From assembly GCF_001280015.1 (NCBI RefSeq), contig NZ_LGDV01000200.1, forward strand, positions 1 through 64,000: a stretch of 64,000 nt of DNA, in the 5' to 3' direction. Source of the DNA: Streptomyces sp. MMG1121 (GTDB taxonomy: Bacteria > Actinomycetota > Actinomycetes > Streptomycetales > Streptomycetaceae). Below the pieces are notes generated by a model, which was not told the DNA's origin, did not search any database, and was given only the letters and a program-made list of their open reading frames with translations. Of the stretch, positions 1-8,565 are shown piece by piece (within the stretch, counting starts at the first letter, position 1; every line of letters starts with the position of its first letter). Made by a program: the position numbers and the translations under genes.

Positions 1-947
1 TGCCGAACGTGCACGCCGCGCCGACGCTCATCGCCCCCCTGCGCCCACCCGTCGGCGGCCCGGAACCGCCCCCCGCCCCGGCCCCGGCTCCCGCCCCGCA
101 CCCCGCGCCCTACGGCCAGCCGCCGCAGCAGCCGTCGTACGGCGGCGGTCAGCCCGGCGCGCCGATGCCGCCCGGCTACGGCCAGCAGCCGCCCCCCTAC
201 GGCGGTCAGCCGGCCGCTCCCATGCCGCCCGGTTACGGCCAGCAGGCCGCCGGTTATGGAGTGCCGCAGGGCGCCCCGGCCGGCGCCGCCGGTGTGACGG
301 CCGCACTCCAGATGTTCAAGGAGACGCCCACCGGGCAGCGCTGGACGCTGCAGAACAAGAAGCTCATCCGGGTCGACCTCGGCATCGGCGGACAGCCCGT
401 GCTGGCCCGGCAGGGCAGCATGGTGCTCTACCAGGGCAAGGTCGACTTCGGCTACAAGGGCGCCGGGTTCGCCGGGCGGATCGTCGGCCACGCCACCGGC
501 CAGGAGATGCAGCTGATGCGCTGCACCGGCCAGGGCCAGGTGTTCCTCGCCGAGAACGCCACCCAGCTGCACCCCATCGAACTCCAGGGCGACGCGATCT
601 GCGTGTCCGCCGAGAACGTCCTCGCCTTCGACGAGAGCCTGCACCACGAGGTCCGCCGCATCGAGGGCCACGGCATCCCCGGCGGTGCGCTGTTCACGAT
701 GCAGTTCCAGGGCACCGGGACGATCGTCGTCAAGACGCACGGCACGCCCGTCGTCCTGCCGGTCACGCCGACCACCTTCGCCGACTGCAACGCCGTCGTC
801 GCCTGGTCGGCCGCCTCCCAGGTGATCGTCTCCAGCCAGGTCCGCATGCGCCGCAACGCCTACCCGGGCGACACCGGAGAGAGCGTCAACCTCCAGTTCC
901 GGGGCGCACCCGGCAACTTCATCGTCGTCCAGCCGTACGAGGTCTGA
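1..947 (+). CDS. AIM24 family protein with Pro/Gly/Gln/Tyr-rich linker (5' partial)
   Basis: The frame is open to the left edge; the first visible in-frame start is GTG at 9, so the true N-terminus is probably outside the window. Counted from that GTG, roughly residues 15-95 form a low-complexity linker of PPGYGQQ and PYGGQ units, and residues 100-312 form one AIM24 (TIGR00266) domain, a TRAP-like beta-rich fold of unknown biochemical role. In related Streptomyces proteins a TerD-type domain may precede such a linker; that part is not visible here. It is followed 11 bp later by a second and then a third AIM24 gene on the same strand, so the three probably form one operon ending at the hairpin near 2443. 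Function is unknown; tellurite or stress links are only inferred from TerD association. Confidence 0.8.
   Translation, partial: PNVHAAPTLIAPLRPPVGGPEPPPAPAPAPAPHPAPYGQPPQQPSYGGGQPGAPMPPGYGQQPPPYGGQPAAPMPPGYGQQAAGYGVPQGAPAGAAGVTAALQMFKETPTGQRWTLQNKKLIRVDLGIGGQPVLARQGSMVLYQGKVDFGYKGAGFAGRIVGHATGQEMQLMRCTGQGQVFLAENATQLHPIELQGDAICVSAENVLAFDESLHHEVRRIEGHGIPGGALFTMQFQGTGTIVVKTHGTPVVLPVTPTTFADCNAVVAWSAASQVIVSSQVRMRRNAYPGDTGESVNLQFRGAPGNFIVVQPYEV
138..257 (+). repeat. 60-bp tandem repeat coding for the PPGYGQQ linker
   Basis: Two imperfect 60-bp copies (starting at 138 and 198) encode QPGAPMPPGYGQQ and QPAAPMPPGYGQQ. The unit is in frame, so copy-number change would lengthen or shorten the linker by 20 residues without breaking the AIM24 domain. 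Confidence 0.8.
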
Positions 948-958
948 GGGAGCCCGTC

Positions 959-1639
959 ATGAACCAGCCGCTCGCGGGCTACGCTCCCGCACCCGTCACC
1001 GCCCGCATGGAGAACCACGGCCAGCACATGCTGAAGGTCGCCATGCAGACCGGAAACGACCTCCTCGCGCGCGTGGGCTCGATGGTCGCCTACGAAGGCT
1101 TCGTCCAGTACGAGCCGAACCCGCCGGCCGTCCGCCAGATCGCCCGTGACTGGATCACCGGCGAGGGCGCGCCCCTGATGAAGTGCTCCGGCGACGGACT
1201 GCTCTACCTCGCCGACTACGGCGCCAACGTCGTCGTGATCAACCTCAACGGCGACGGCATCTCCGTCAACGCCAGCAACCTCCTCGCCTTCGACGCGCAC
1301 CTGAGCTGGGGCGTGGAGCGGGTCAAGGGCCTGGCGAAGTTCGCCGGCCAGGGGCTGTGGAACACGAAGATCTCCGGGCAGGGCTGGGTCGCGCTGACCT
1401 CCCGGGGCGTGCCGATCGTCGTCGACTGCGGCGGCGGCGAGGACGAGACCTATGTCGACCCCGACGCGCTCGTCGCCTGGTCGCCGAACCTGAAGGTGCG
1501 CGGCAAGCGCAGCTTCAAGGCGCAGTCGCTGATCGGCCGGGGCAGTGGCGAGGCCTACCAGATGGCCTTCTCCGGCCAGGGCATCGTCGTCGTCCAGCCC
1601 AGCGAGGACAGCACCGACCGCCTCCGGATCCGGGGCTGA
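959..1639 (+). CDS. AIM24 family protein
   Basis: This 226-residue protein is a stand-alone AIM24 domain without the low-complexity linker of its upstream neighbour. Shared landmarks with the flanking paralogues are the LARxGSMVAYEG segment near residue 40, the LMKCSGDGLLYLA segment near 75 and the VVQPSE ending. The ATG at 959 follows a GGGAGCC Shine-Dalgarno-like stretch, 11 bp after the preceding stop, so it is likely translated from a common mRNA with genes 1 and 3. No catalytic residues or membrane segments are evident. The family function in bacteria is not established; the eukaryotic namesake acts in mitochondrial inner-membrane organisation. Confidence 0.85.
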   Translation: MNQPLAGYAPAPVTARMENHGQHMLKVAMQTGNDLLARVGSMVAYEGFVQYEPNPPAVRQIARDWITGEGAPLMKCSGDGLLYLADYGANVVVINLNGDGISVNASNLLAFDAHLSWGVERVKGLAKFAGQGLWNTKISGQGWVALTSRGVPIVVDCGGGEDETYVDPDALVAWSPNLKVRGKRSFKAQSLIGRGSGEAYQMAFSGQGIVVVQPSEDSTDRLRIRG

Positions 1640-1656
1640 GGGGGATTCAGAACGTC

Positions 1657-2412
1657 ATGCAGAGCCCGCTTTTCGCGCACAACGACCTCCAGACACAGGA
1701 GCGCTGGAGCCTGCAGAACTCGCAGCTGCTCCGCGTCACCCTGGAGGGCCACGACGACATCCTCGCCCGCAAGGGCACCATGGTCGCCTACCAGGGGCTG
1801 CTCGAGTTCGACGCCGAGTACCAGAGCAACAACCAGGCACGCGCGCGTGCGTACACGGGCGAGGGCCTGGACCTGATGCGCTGTCACGGACAGGGCACGG
1901 TCTATCTCGCCAACCTCGCCCAGCACGTGCACATCATGGACGTCGAGCAGGACGGACTGACCGTCGACAGCTCCTACGTCCTCGCCATGGACTCCTCGCT
2001 GCACCACGAGGTCATCGCCGTCGACAGTCTCTACGGTGTCTCCGGCTCCGGGAAGTACCAGCTGAACATCACCGGGCGCGGCAAGGTCGCCCTGATGACC
2101 TCCGGTTCGCCGCTGCTGATGCAGGTCACGCCCGACCGGTACGTCAACTGCGACGCGGACGCGATCGTCGCCTGGTCCACCGGGCTGCGCGTGCAGATGC
2201 AGGCCCAGACGCACTCCTCCGGCGTGTGGCGCAGGCGCGGCAACACCGGTGAGGGCTGGGAGCTGAGCTTCATGGGCTCCGGGTTCGCGCTCGTGCAGCC
2301 CAGCGAGCTGCTGCCGCCGCAGAACGCGGTGATCGGGTCGGGTCTCGCCGCCCAGTTCGGCATGGGGCAGCAGGGGGCGCGCGGACAGAACCAGGGGAAC
2401 GTCTGGAGCTGA
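1657..2412 (+). CDS. AIM24 family protein
   Basis: Third of three tandem AIM24 genes, 251 residues, starting at ATG 1657 behind a GGGGGATT element, 17 bp after the previous stop. The domain covers about residues 10-225, with the same LARKGTMVAYQG and LMRCHGQGTVYLA landmarks as its neighbours; the last 25 residues are a Gly/Gln-rich tail. It is more similar to the first gene (both carry the LHHEV segment before the second half) than to the middle one, which suggests sequential duplication rather than one event. A strong hairpin follows at 2443. Confidence 0.85.
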   Translation: MQSPLFAHNDLQTQERWSLQNSQLLRVTLEGHDDILARKGTMVAYQGLLEFDAEYQSNNQARARAYTGEGLDLMRCHGQGTVYLANLAQHVHIMDVEQDGLTVDSSYVLAMDSSLHHEVIAVDSLYGVSGSGKYQLNITGRGKVALMTSGSPLLMQVTPDRYVNCDADAIVAWSTGLRVQMQAQTHSSGVWRRRGNTGEGWELSFMGSGFALVQPSELLPPQNAVIGSGLAAQFGMGQQGARGQNQGNVWS

Positions 2413-2442
2413 GCCGCAGCGGCTCGGTCCGGAACGCAACAG

Positions 2443-2474
2443 TAAGGGGCGACCGTCCAGGTGGTCGCCCCTTA
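2443..2474. terminator. Bidirectional terminator between AIM24 operon and NUDIX gene
   Basis: A 12-bp perfect stem (TAAGGGGCGACC with its complement) and 8-nt loop lie between two convergent genes. A/T runs at both stem bases make it usable in both directions. Confidence 0.8.
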
Positions 2475-2479
2475 CCCGC

Positions 2480-3001
2480 TCACAGCCGTGCGCGGGTCGC
2501 TTCCAGCAGGCGTACGACCGACTCGTCCGCCACGTTTGCCACCTCGTCGTAGGCGAACCAGCGCAGGTCGAGGGACTCGTCGCTGATCGTCTGCACCGAG
2601 CCGGCCGGGGCCAGGGCGGCGTACTGGACGTCGAAGTGCCAGTGGCACGGCGCCGGGATCGGATGCCGGTCCAGGCGGAGCGGGCCGCCGGGCAGCGGTG
2701 TCAGCCCTGCGATCCCGGACTCCTCGGCCGCCTCGCGCAGCGCCGCCGCCTCCAGGGACGCATCGTCCGGCTCGCAGTGGCCGCCCATCTGGAGCCACAT
2801 CCGCAGCTTCTTGTGCAGGGTGAGCAGCACCCGGCCGTGCCCGGGGTCGATCACCAGCGCGCTCGCCGTGATGTGCCCGGCGCCGCAGGCCTTCCACATG
2901 CCGTCCGGGTGGGCCGCCAGATGGTCCAGGTAGGCCTGGCGCAGTTCTCCCTGGCCCTCGTACCCCTTCAGCACGAGGACCGCGTCGTCGTACAGACTCA
3001 C
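2480..3001 (-). CDS. NUDIX hydrolase
   Basis: The 173-residue product has a NUDIX box near residues 70-95 (GGHCEPDD then REAAEESGI), the Mg-binding signature of enzymes that cleave nucleoside diphosphates linked to another moiety. The substrate cannot be told from the sequence. The GTG start at 3001 shares four bases with the TGA of the upstream zincin-like gene (GTGA overlap), so the two are translationally coupled. The conserved Cys/Trp-rich segment after the box (CHWHFDVQYAAL) is typical of actinobacterial members. Confidence 0.85.
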   Translation of the reverse strand: MSLYDDAVLVLKGYEGQGELRQAYLDHLAAHPDGMWKACGAGHITASALVIDPGHGRVLLTLHKKLRMWLQMGGHCEPDDASLEAAALREAAEESGIAGLTPLPGGPLRLDRHPIPAPCHWHFDVQYAALAPAGSVQTISDESLDLRWFAYDEVANVADESVVRLLEATRARL

Positions 3002-4446
3002 TCGGTGTCGTCGCCCTCGGCCTCGCCGTCGTCCTTCTTGTGCAGGTCGGGCTTGTGCAGGTCCGGCTTTCCGGCCGCCTCGCCGAGCATCTTGTCCAGC
3101 TCGGAGAAGTCCAGCTGCTCGCGGTGCACGAAGCCGTCCGGGTCGTCCAGGTCGGTCGCGGTGGGCAGCATGTCCGGGTGGGCCCACAGGCCGTCGCGGC
3201 CGTCGACCCCGCGCGCGTCCGTGAGCGAGGCCCACAGGCGCGAGGCGTCGCGCAGCCGGCGCGGGCGCAGCTCGAGGCCGATCAGCGTGGCGAACGTCTG
3301 CTCCGCCGGGCCGCCGGTCGCGCGGCGCCGGCGCAGGGTCTCGCGCAGGGCGTCGGCGGACGACAGACGCGGCTTCGCGGCCGCGTGCACCACCGCGTCC
3401 ACCCAGCCCTCGACGAGCGCCAGAGCCGTCTCCAGACGGGCCAGGGCGGCCTTCTGCTCGGGCGTGTCCTCCGGCTGGAACATGCCCTGCTGGAGCGCGT
3501 CCTGAAGCTGCTCGGGGTTCTGCGGGTCGAACTGGCCGACCACGTCCTCCAGCTTGGCCGTGTCGACCTTGATCCCGCGCGCGTACCCGTCGACCGCGCC
3601 GAACAGGTGTGAGCGCAGCCACGGCACATGCGCGAAGAGGCGCTGGTGGGCCGCCTCGCGCAGGGCCAGATACAGCCGCACCTCCTCCTGCGGCACGCCG
3701 AGGTCCTTGCCGAAGGCCTCCATGTTGGCCGGGAGCAGCGCGGCCTTGCCGGCGGTGCCGAGCGGCAGGCCGATGTCGGTGGAGCCGACGACCTCGCCCG
3801 CGAGCACGCCTACGGCCTGCCCGATCTGCGTGCCGAACATGGCGCCGCCCATCGAGCGCATCATGCCGATCAGCGGGCCCGCCATGGCCTGCATCTCCTC
3901 CGGCAGGACGTCGCCCATGGCCGCGCCGACCCGCTCGGCGACCGGGTCGACCAGCTCCTGCCACGCGGGCAGGGTCGCCTCGACCCACTCCGCGCGGGAC
4001 CAGGCCACCGCCGAGGCGGAGCCCGACGGCAGGGACGTCGCGTCGTCCAGCCACAGGTCGGCCAGGCGCACGGCCTCCTCGACCGCCTTGCGCTCGGCCG
4101 GGCCGACGCTGGCGTCCTTCGTGCCGTCCGGGGTGCCCTGGGCCACCGTCTGGCGGGCGATCTGCTTGGCCATGTCCCAGTTCACCGGGCCGCCCTCGTA
4201 GGAGAGCATCTGGCCCAGCTGCTGGAACGCGGCGCCCAGATCGGTGGGGTTCAGGGAACCGAACATCGCGGCGAGCGGATTGTCGGCGCCGGGGCCGCCC
4301 AAGCCTCCGGCTCCGGGCAGGCCGCCGAAGCCGAACGGGTTGGCCGGTCCCTGCCCACCACCGCTCTGCTGGTCCTTCTTCTTGCCCTCGTCGCCGTCTT
4401 CCGGCTCCTCCGGCGGAAGGCCGAAACCGAATGGGGTGTCACTCAC
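2998..4446 (-). CDS. Zincin-like metalloprotease-type protein (TIGR03624/DUF2342-like)
   Basis: The 482-residue protein begins with a 75-residue Gly/Pro/acidic disordered region, followed by an alpha-helical domain that matches the actinobacterial zincin_2 family annotated as putative hydrolase or zinc-dependent metalloprotease. The candidate metal site is in LREAAHQRLF near residue 285; a canonical HExxH is not present, so proteolytic activity is uncertain. The C-terminus is charged (KKDDGEAEGDDTE). It starts at GTG 4446 behind GAGGAA and overlaps the downstream NUDIX gene by four bases. The divergent epimerase gene begins 190 bp away. Confidence 0.75.
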   Translation of the reverse strand: MSDTPFGFGLPPEEPEDGDEGKKKDQQSGGGQGPANPFGFGGLPGAGGLGGPGADNPLAAMFGSLNPTDLGAAFQQLGQMLSYEGGPVNWDMAKQIARQTVAQGTPDGTKDASVGPAERKAVEEAVRLADLWLDDATSLPSGSASAVAWSRAEWVEATLPAWQELVDPVAERVGAAMGDVLPEEMQAMAGPLIGMMRSMGGAMFGTQIGQAVGVLAGEVVGSTDIGLPLGTAGKAALLPANMEAFGKDLGVPQEEVRLYLALREAAHQRLFAHVPWLRSHLFGAVDGYARGIKVDTAKLEDVVGQFDPQNPEQLQDALQQGMFQPEDTPEQKAALARLETALALVEGWVDAVVHAAAKPRLSSADALRETLRRRRATGGPAEQTFATLIGLELRPRRLRDASRLWASLTDARGVDGRDGLWAHPDMLPTATDLDDPDGFVHREQLDFSELDKMLGEAAGKPDLHKPDLHKKDDGEAEGDDTE

Positions 4447-4635
4447 AGGATTCCTCGGCTGGTAAGGCCACCGGTCTGTCTCCGGCGGCGCGGCTGCCCG
4501 ACACCACCCAGCGTAGACACCCTGACCCGATCGGGCCTCGGTGCTTTGCCCACGGAAGGCCTGCGGCAGGATGGATACACCTGGTACGCACGCGTCACTC
4601 GCGCTCGTATTGAAGACAACCGCTGGAGACGCCCG

Positions 4636-5748
4636 GTGAGTTCCCCAGATCCGCAGGTTCGCGCAGCGCGAAACCCCTCAACCCCTCCCGCCTCGCGCGG
4701 GCCCGTCGTAGCGGTCACCGGCGCCGCCACCGGGATCGGCGCCCTGCTCACCGAGCGGCTGGCCGCCTCCGAGGAGATCAAGCAGGTCATCGCCATCGAC
4801 GAGCGGCGCGGGGACTGTGCCGAAGCCGAGTGGCACATCCTCGACGTGCGCGACCCCGCCATCGCGGACAAGCTGCGGGGCGCCGACGTCGTCGTACACC
4901 TCGCGCTGGACCTCGACCTGGAGACGGATGCGGCGGCGCGTACCGCTTACAACGTCCGGGGGACACAGACCGTCCTCACGGCCGCGGCGGCCGCCGGTGT
5001 GCACCGGGTGGTGCTGTGCACCTCGGCCATGGTCTACGGCGCCCTGCCGGACAACGAGCTGCCCCTTTCGGAGGACGCCGAGCTGCGCGCGACCGCCGAG
5101 GCCACCGGGGTCGGCGACCTGCTGGAGATCGAGCGGCTGGCGCGGCGGGCGCCGCGGGCGCATCCGGGGCTCAACGTCACCGTCGTACGGCCCGCCGTGC
5201 TGGTCGGCGGCACGGACACGGCGCTGACCCGGTACTTCGAGTCGCCGCGACTGCTCGTCGTCGCCGGATCGCGGCCCGCGTGGCAGTTCTGCCACGTCGA
5301 GGACCTGTGCAGTGCGCTGGAGTACGCCGTTCTGGAGAAGGTCGAGGGGGAACTGGCCGTCGGCTGCGACGGGTGGCTGGAGCAGGAGGAGGTCGAGGAG
5401 CTGAGCGGGATCCGGCGGATGGAACTGCCGTCGGCGGTCGCGCTCGGCGCGGCGGCCCGGCTGCACCGGATCGGGCTCACACCGTCCCCGGCCGGGGATC
5501 TGGCATACACGATGTATCCCTGGGTGATCAGCGGGAGCCGGCTGCACGACGCGGGGTGGCGGCCGCGCTGGACCAACGAGGAGGTGCTCGCCGAGCTGCT
5601 GGACGAGGTCTCCGGCCGGCACACGGTGGCCGGGCGCCGGCTCGGCCGCAAGGACGCCACGGCCGCGGGTGCCGCCGGAGCGACGGTCGCCCTGCTGGGC
5701 GCTGCGGCTGTCGTACGGCGGGCCCGGAAGGCCCGGCGCCGCGTGTGA
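4636..5748 (+). CDS. NAD-dependent epimerase/dehydratase (extended SDR)
   Basis: The 370-residue product has an N-terminal Rossmann motif (VTGAATGIG, about residues 24-32) and the extended-SDR landmarks STAMVYG-type segment (CTSAMVYGALPD, near 130) and VRPAVLVGG. The C-terminal 35 residues contain a hydrophobic Ala/Val/Leu stretch followed by an Arg/Lys-rich end, a possible single membrane anchor. GTG at 4636 was chosen because it follows a GGAGA element and precedes the conserved domain by about 20 residues; the open frame upstream is antisense to the zincin gene. The substrate (nucleotide sugar or other) is not predictable. It stands divergent from the zincin/NUDIX operon. Confidence 0.85.
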   Translation: MSSPDPQVRAARNPSTPPASRGPVVAVTGAATGIGALLTERLAASEEIKQVIAIDERRGDCAEAEWHILDVRDPAIADKLRGADVVVHLALDLDLETDAAARTAYNVRGTQTVLTAAAAAGVHRVVLCTSAMVYGALPDNELPLSEDAELRATAEATGVGDLLEIERLARRAPRAHPGLNVTVVRPAVLVGGTDTALTRYFESPRLLVVAGSRPAWQFCHVEDLCSALEYAVLEKVEGELAVGCDGWLEQEEVEELSGIRRMELPSAVALGAAARLHRIGLTPSPAGDLAYTMYPWVISGSRLHDAGWRPRWTNEEVLAELLDEVSGRHTVAGRRLGRKDATAAGAAGATVALLGAAAVVRRARKARRRV

Positions 5749-5874
5749 GGCGGCCCGGGCCGGGGGTGGGACCGCCGCCCCCGGCTCCGTCGTAGGACGC
5801 TCCAAACGCAGGCACGCGCGTGCCTGGTGAATCTCGTATTCCCCGTTGTCACAGGCGTGCGGCACGATGGGGGC

Positions 5875-6336
5875 ATGGCACACGCGAACGAGCATCCCGG
5901 TGAGCAGGCGGCGCAGGATCCCATCAAGCTGATCGGTGTCCGGGAGACCGCGCTCTCCCTGGACGAGGTGTTCCGGGCCGTCGGGGACGACGCGGCCGGG
6001 GGAGTCGCGCTGTTCGTGGGGACCGTGCGCAACCACGACGGGGGTGCCGACGTCGACGCGCTCGGGTATTCCTGCCACCCCAGTGCCGAGGCCGAGATGC
6101 GCCGGGTCGCCGAGAAGGTCGTGGCGGAGTATCCGGTGCGGGCGCTGGCCGCCGTGCACCGGGTGGGAGACCTCGCGGTGGGGGACATCGCCGTGGTCGT
6201 CGGCGTGGCCTGTCCGCATCGCGCGGAGGCCTTCGACGCCTGCCGCAAGCTCATCGACGACCTCAAGCACGAGGTGCCGATCTGGAAGCACCAGAAGTTC
6301 TCCGACGGGACGGAGGAGTGGGTCGGGGCCTGCTGA
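5875..6336 (+). CDS. moaE: Molybdopterin synthase catalytic subunit MoaE
   Basis: The 153-residue protein matches MoaE, the large subunit that transfers sulfur from MoaD thiocarboxylate to precursor Z to make molybdopterin. Visible family landmarks are VGTVRNHDGG, HRVGDLAVGDIAVVV, CPHRAEAFDACRKLIDDLK and the catalytic-Lys segment VPIWKHQKFSDG near the C-terminus. The ATG at 5875 follows CACGATGGGGGC with no clear Shine-Dalgarno, so it may be read from a leaderless or very short leader. No other moa/moe gene is nearby, which is common in Streptomyces where cofactor genes are scattered. Confidence 0.9.
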   Translation: MAHANEHPGEQAAQDPIKLIGVRETALSLDEVFRAVGDDAAGGVALFVGTVRNHDGGADVDALGYSCHPSAEAEMRRVAEKVVAEYPVRALAAVHRVGDLAVGDIAVVVGVACPHRAEAFDACRKLIDDLKHEVPIWKHQKFSDGTEEWVGAC

Positions 6337-6464
6337 GGTACGTCACCTGGAGCACACCCGCCCCTCCGGTTGCGTAACCGACCCCCTCGCGTGAGCGTTG
6401 TCTGTGCGGATGGTTAATCTGCTGATCAGTCAGTTGCAGACGCTCTTGGCGTTGGGAGGTCGGC

Positions 6465-6662
6465 ATGGGGGCGCTTGTCTGGCTGCTGATTCCGCTTCTG
6501 GCCGCGATCGGCGGCGGGGTCTGGGGCAGCTGGGCCAATCGGACCCGCAAGGTGCGCGGTGACGGGCCCGAGCTGGACGGCTATGCCCGGTTCCGCGCAG
6601 CGATGGAGAAGTCCAACTCGGAGGCCGGGGGGCCCGACGAGGGTGCCCTGACGGGCCGCTGA
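6465..6662 (+). CDS. Small membrane protein
   Basis: A 65-residue protein with one N-terminal hydrophobic segment (residues 3-24, LVWLLIPLLAAIGGGVWG) followed by a basic turn (NRTRKVR) and a polar C-terminus. A GGGAGG Shine-Dalgarno lies 5 nt before ATG 6465. It sits 25 bp upstream of the PDZ/Lon-type protease gene on the same strand. Function is unknown. Confidence 0.75.
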   Translation: MGALVWLLIPLLAAIGGGVWGSWANRTRKVRGDGPELDGYARFRAAMEKSNSEAGGPDEGALTGR

Positions 6663-6687
6663 CAGAGGCGTCCCGTACTGTCGTGGC

Positions 6688-7785
6688 ATGCCACGCCGCA
6701 CCGCGACGATGCTCGCCTCCACCCTGATGCTGATCGCGCTCCTGTGCGCGGGAGTGCTCATCCCCGTGCCCTACGCGGAGATGTCTCCCGGCCCGACCGT
6801 GAACACGCTGGGGGACCACGACGGCGAGCCGGTGCTGCAGATCACCGGGCACAAGACGTACAAGACCGACGGCAACCTCAACATGACCACGGTCAGGGTG
6901 ACCAGCGCGGACTTCCGGATGAACCTCGTGGAGGCCGTCTACGGCTGGCTGGACCACGACACCAAGATCGTCCCGCACGACACGCTCTATCCGAACGGCA
7001 CGACGGAGGAGCAGTCCTCGCAGCAGAACGCCGAGGAGTTCAGCCAGTCCCAGGAGAGTGCCAAGGTGTCCGCTCTGAAGGAGCTGGGCATCCCGGTGAA
7101 GTCCTGGGTCATCGTCTCCACCGTGATCAAGGATTCCCCGGCCGAGGGCAGGCTGCACGCCGGTGACGTGATCAAGGCCGTCGACGGTACGGCGGTCAAG
7201 CAGCCGTCCGACGTCGCCAAGTTCGTCACGAAGCACAAGCCCGGGCAGCGCGTCGTCTTCACGGTCATCCCCGCCAAGGAGCAGGCCGCCGCGGAGAAGG
7301 CGCACAAGACGGCGACCACGACCCAGGACGTCGCCCTGACCACGAAGAAGTCCGACGACAGCGGCCCCGCGCGGGCCATCGTCGGGATCTCCGCCGGGAC
7401 CGACCACACCTTCCCGTTCACCATCGACATCAAGCTCGCCGATGTCGGCGGCCCCAGCGCCGGTCTGATGTTCGCCCTCGGGATCTACGACAAGCTCACC
7501 CCGGGCGACCTCACGGGCGGCAAGTTCGTCGCCGGCACGGGCACCATCGACGACAGCGGCACCGTCGGCCCGATCGGCGGCGTCGAGATGAAGACCGTCG
7601 GTGCGCGCGAGAAGGGCGCCCAGTACTTCCTGACGCCCGCCGACAACTGCGCGGCCGCCGCCAAGGACACCCCGAGCGGGCTCACCCTGGTCAAGGTGAA
7701 GAACATCAGCGACGCGATCAGCTCGCTGAAGGACATCCGCAGCGGGAACACCACGGCACTGCCCAAGTGCACCACCAAGGGCTGA
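6688..7785 (+). CDS. YlbL-type membrane-anchored PDZ/Lon-like serine protease
   Basis: The 365-residue protein has an N-terminal signal-anchor (about residues 7-27), a PDZ domain (about 145-200; VIVSTVIKDSPAEGRLHAGD) and a C-terminal Lon-type protease domain. The Ser of GGPSAGLMFALGIYD and the Lys of GGVEMKTVGA form the expected Ser-Lys catalytic dyad. Such proteins degrade or process substrates at the outer face of the cytoplasmic membrane. A TACTGT -10-like box at 6676 ends 6 nt before the ATG, so a leaderless transcript is likely. A strong hairpin closes the gene at 7802. Confidence 0.9.
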   Translation: MPRRTATMLASTLMLIALLCAGVLIPVPYAEMSPGPTVNTLGDHDGEPVLQITGHKTYKTDGNLNMTTVRVTSADFRMNLVEAVYGWLDHDTKIVPHDTLYPNGTTEEQSSQQNAEEFSQSQESAKVSALKELGIPVKSWVIVSTVIKDSPAEGRLHAGDVIKAVDGTAVKQPSDVAKFVTKHKPGQRVVFTVIPAKEQAAAEKAHKTATTTQDVALTTKKSDDSGPARAIVGISAGTDHTFPFTIDIKLADVGGPSAGLMFALGIYDKLTPGDLTGGKFVAGTGTIDDSGTVGPIGGVEMKTVGAREKGAQYFLTPADNCAAAAKDTPSGLTLVKVKNISDAISSLKDIRSGNTTALPKCTTKG

Positions 7786-7801
7786 CGGGTACGTGACGCG
7801 G

Positions 7802-7836
7802 CTGGGGGCGCCCCTCGCGACCAGAGGCGCCCCCAG
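7802..7836. terminator. Bidirectional terminator
   Basis: A GC-rich hairpin (CTGGGGGCGCC with complement, one bulge) lies between the converging PDZ/Lon gene and the PPA1309 gene. Confidence 0.75.
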
Positions 7837-7859
7837 TGCCGTACCGCAAGAAGCGGCGG

Positions 7860-8402
7860 TCAGTCCGCGAACGTCGCCGCCAGGGCGTCCGCCAGGCCGG
7901 GCACCAGCTCCGGGCCGGTGAGGACCTCCGTAGGAGAGTCCTTCTCGCGCAGCCGCAGCGCAGACTCGCGGGTGCCGTCGCGCAGCACCGCGACCGTCAT
8001 GCGCACCTCCTGGCGCTCGGGGTGCTCGGCCACCCACTTCGCCAGCTTGGCGTCGCTCAGGTTCTGCGGGACCTGAGCCTCGGCGGACGGCGGCAGCATC
8101 AGACGTTCCACCGAGAGCGCGCAGCCGACGACCGCGTCGGGCCAGGCGATGGTGCCGAGAAAATCGTCGAGCGGCTTGCCGGACGGAAGCTCGTCCTGCT
8201 CGATCGGGGTGAGACCGGCGGTCTCGGACTCGCCGTCGAGACCCAGCTGGGCCGCGAGCGACGGTTCCTGATTCCGCAGCCGTGCGGTGTCTACAAGGGC
8301 GAAGAGGCGGGCGGGCTGGTCCCAGCCGAGGCCGGAGACGTACTCGTCGATCTCGAGTACGGCCCGGGTGAGCGGGCTCGCTGCCATGGGAGTGTTGGAC
8401 AT
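7860..8402 (-). CDS. PPA1309 family protein
   Basis: The 180-residue, mostly acidic protein matches the actinobacterial PPA1309 family of unknown function; recognisable segments are LDGESETAGLTPIEQDELP and VERLMLPPSAE. No membrane segment or catalytic motif is seen. The start at 8402 is chosen over longer options because upstream codons overlap the divergent UPF0182 leader. UPF0182 and PPA1309 genes are adjacent and divergent here, an arrangement common in actinomycetes. Confidence 0.8.
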   Translation of the reverse strand: MSNTPMAASPLTRAVLEIDEYVSGLGWDQPARLFALVDTARLRNQEPSLAAQLGLDGESETAGLTPIEQDELPSGKPLDDFLGTIAWPDAVVGCALSVERLMLPPSAEAQVPQNLSDAKLAKWVAEHPERQEVRMTVAVLRDGTRESALRLREKDSPTEVLTGPELVPGLADALAATFAD

Positions 8403-8565
8403 GGTCACAATCCTGCCTCGTTCATGGCCGGAATCGGGAACCGTGTAATCCCTGAGTAAGTTGCATAGGTGTGGGCCCGCGATCACGGGGGGCCACGGAG
8501 GGCCCACGACCACGAGGGCCTGACGGACCGACAGCGACTTCGAGGTGCGCACCTTGGCTTTCCAG

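Noticed and set aside
28..306. Long Arg-rich frames antisense or shifted to real genes across the window
   Set aside because: High GC creates long open frames in all phases; those rich in Arg/Pro/Ala with no domain match and lying over well-supported genes are shadows.
1183..2412. 409-residue AIM24 protein starting at 1183
   Set aside because: The N-terminal part is out-of-frame reading of the second AIM24 gene; ATG 1657 is the proper start of the third.
3628..4635. 706-residue version of the epimerase starting at 3628
   Set aside because: The first 336 codons are antisense to the zincin gene and low-complexity; GTG 4636 precedes the Rossmann motif with a ribosome site.
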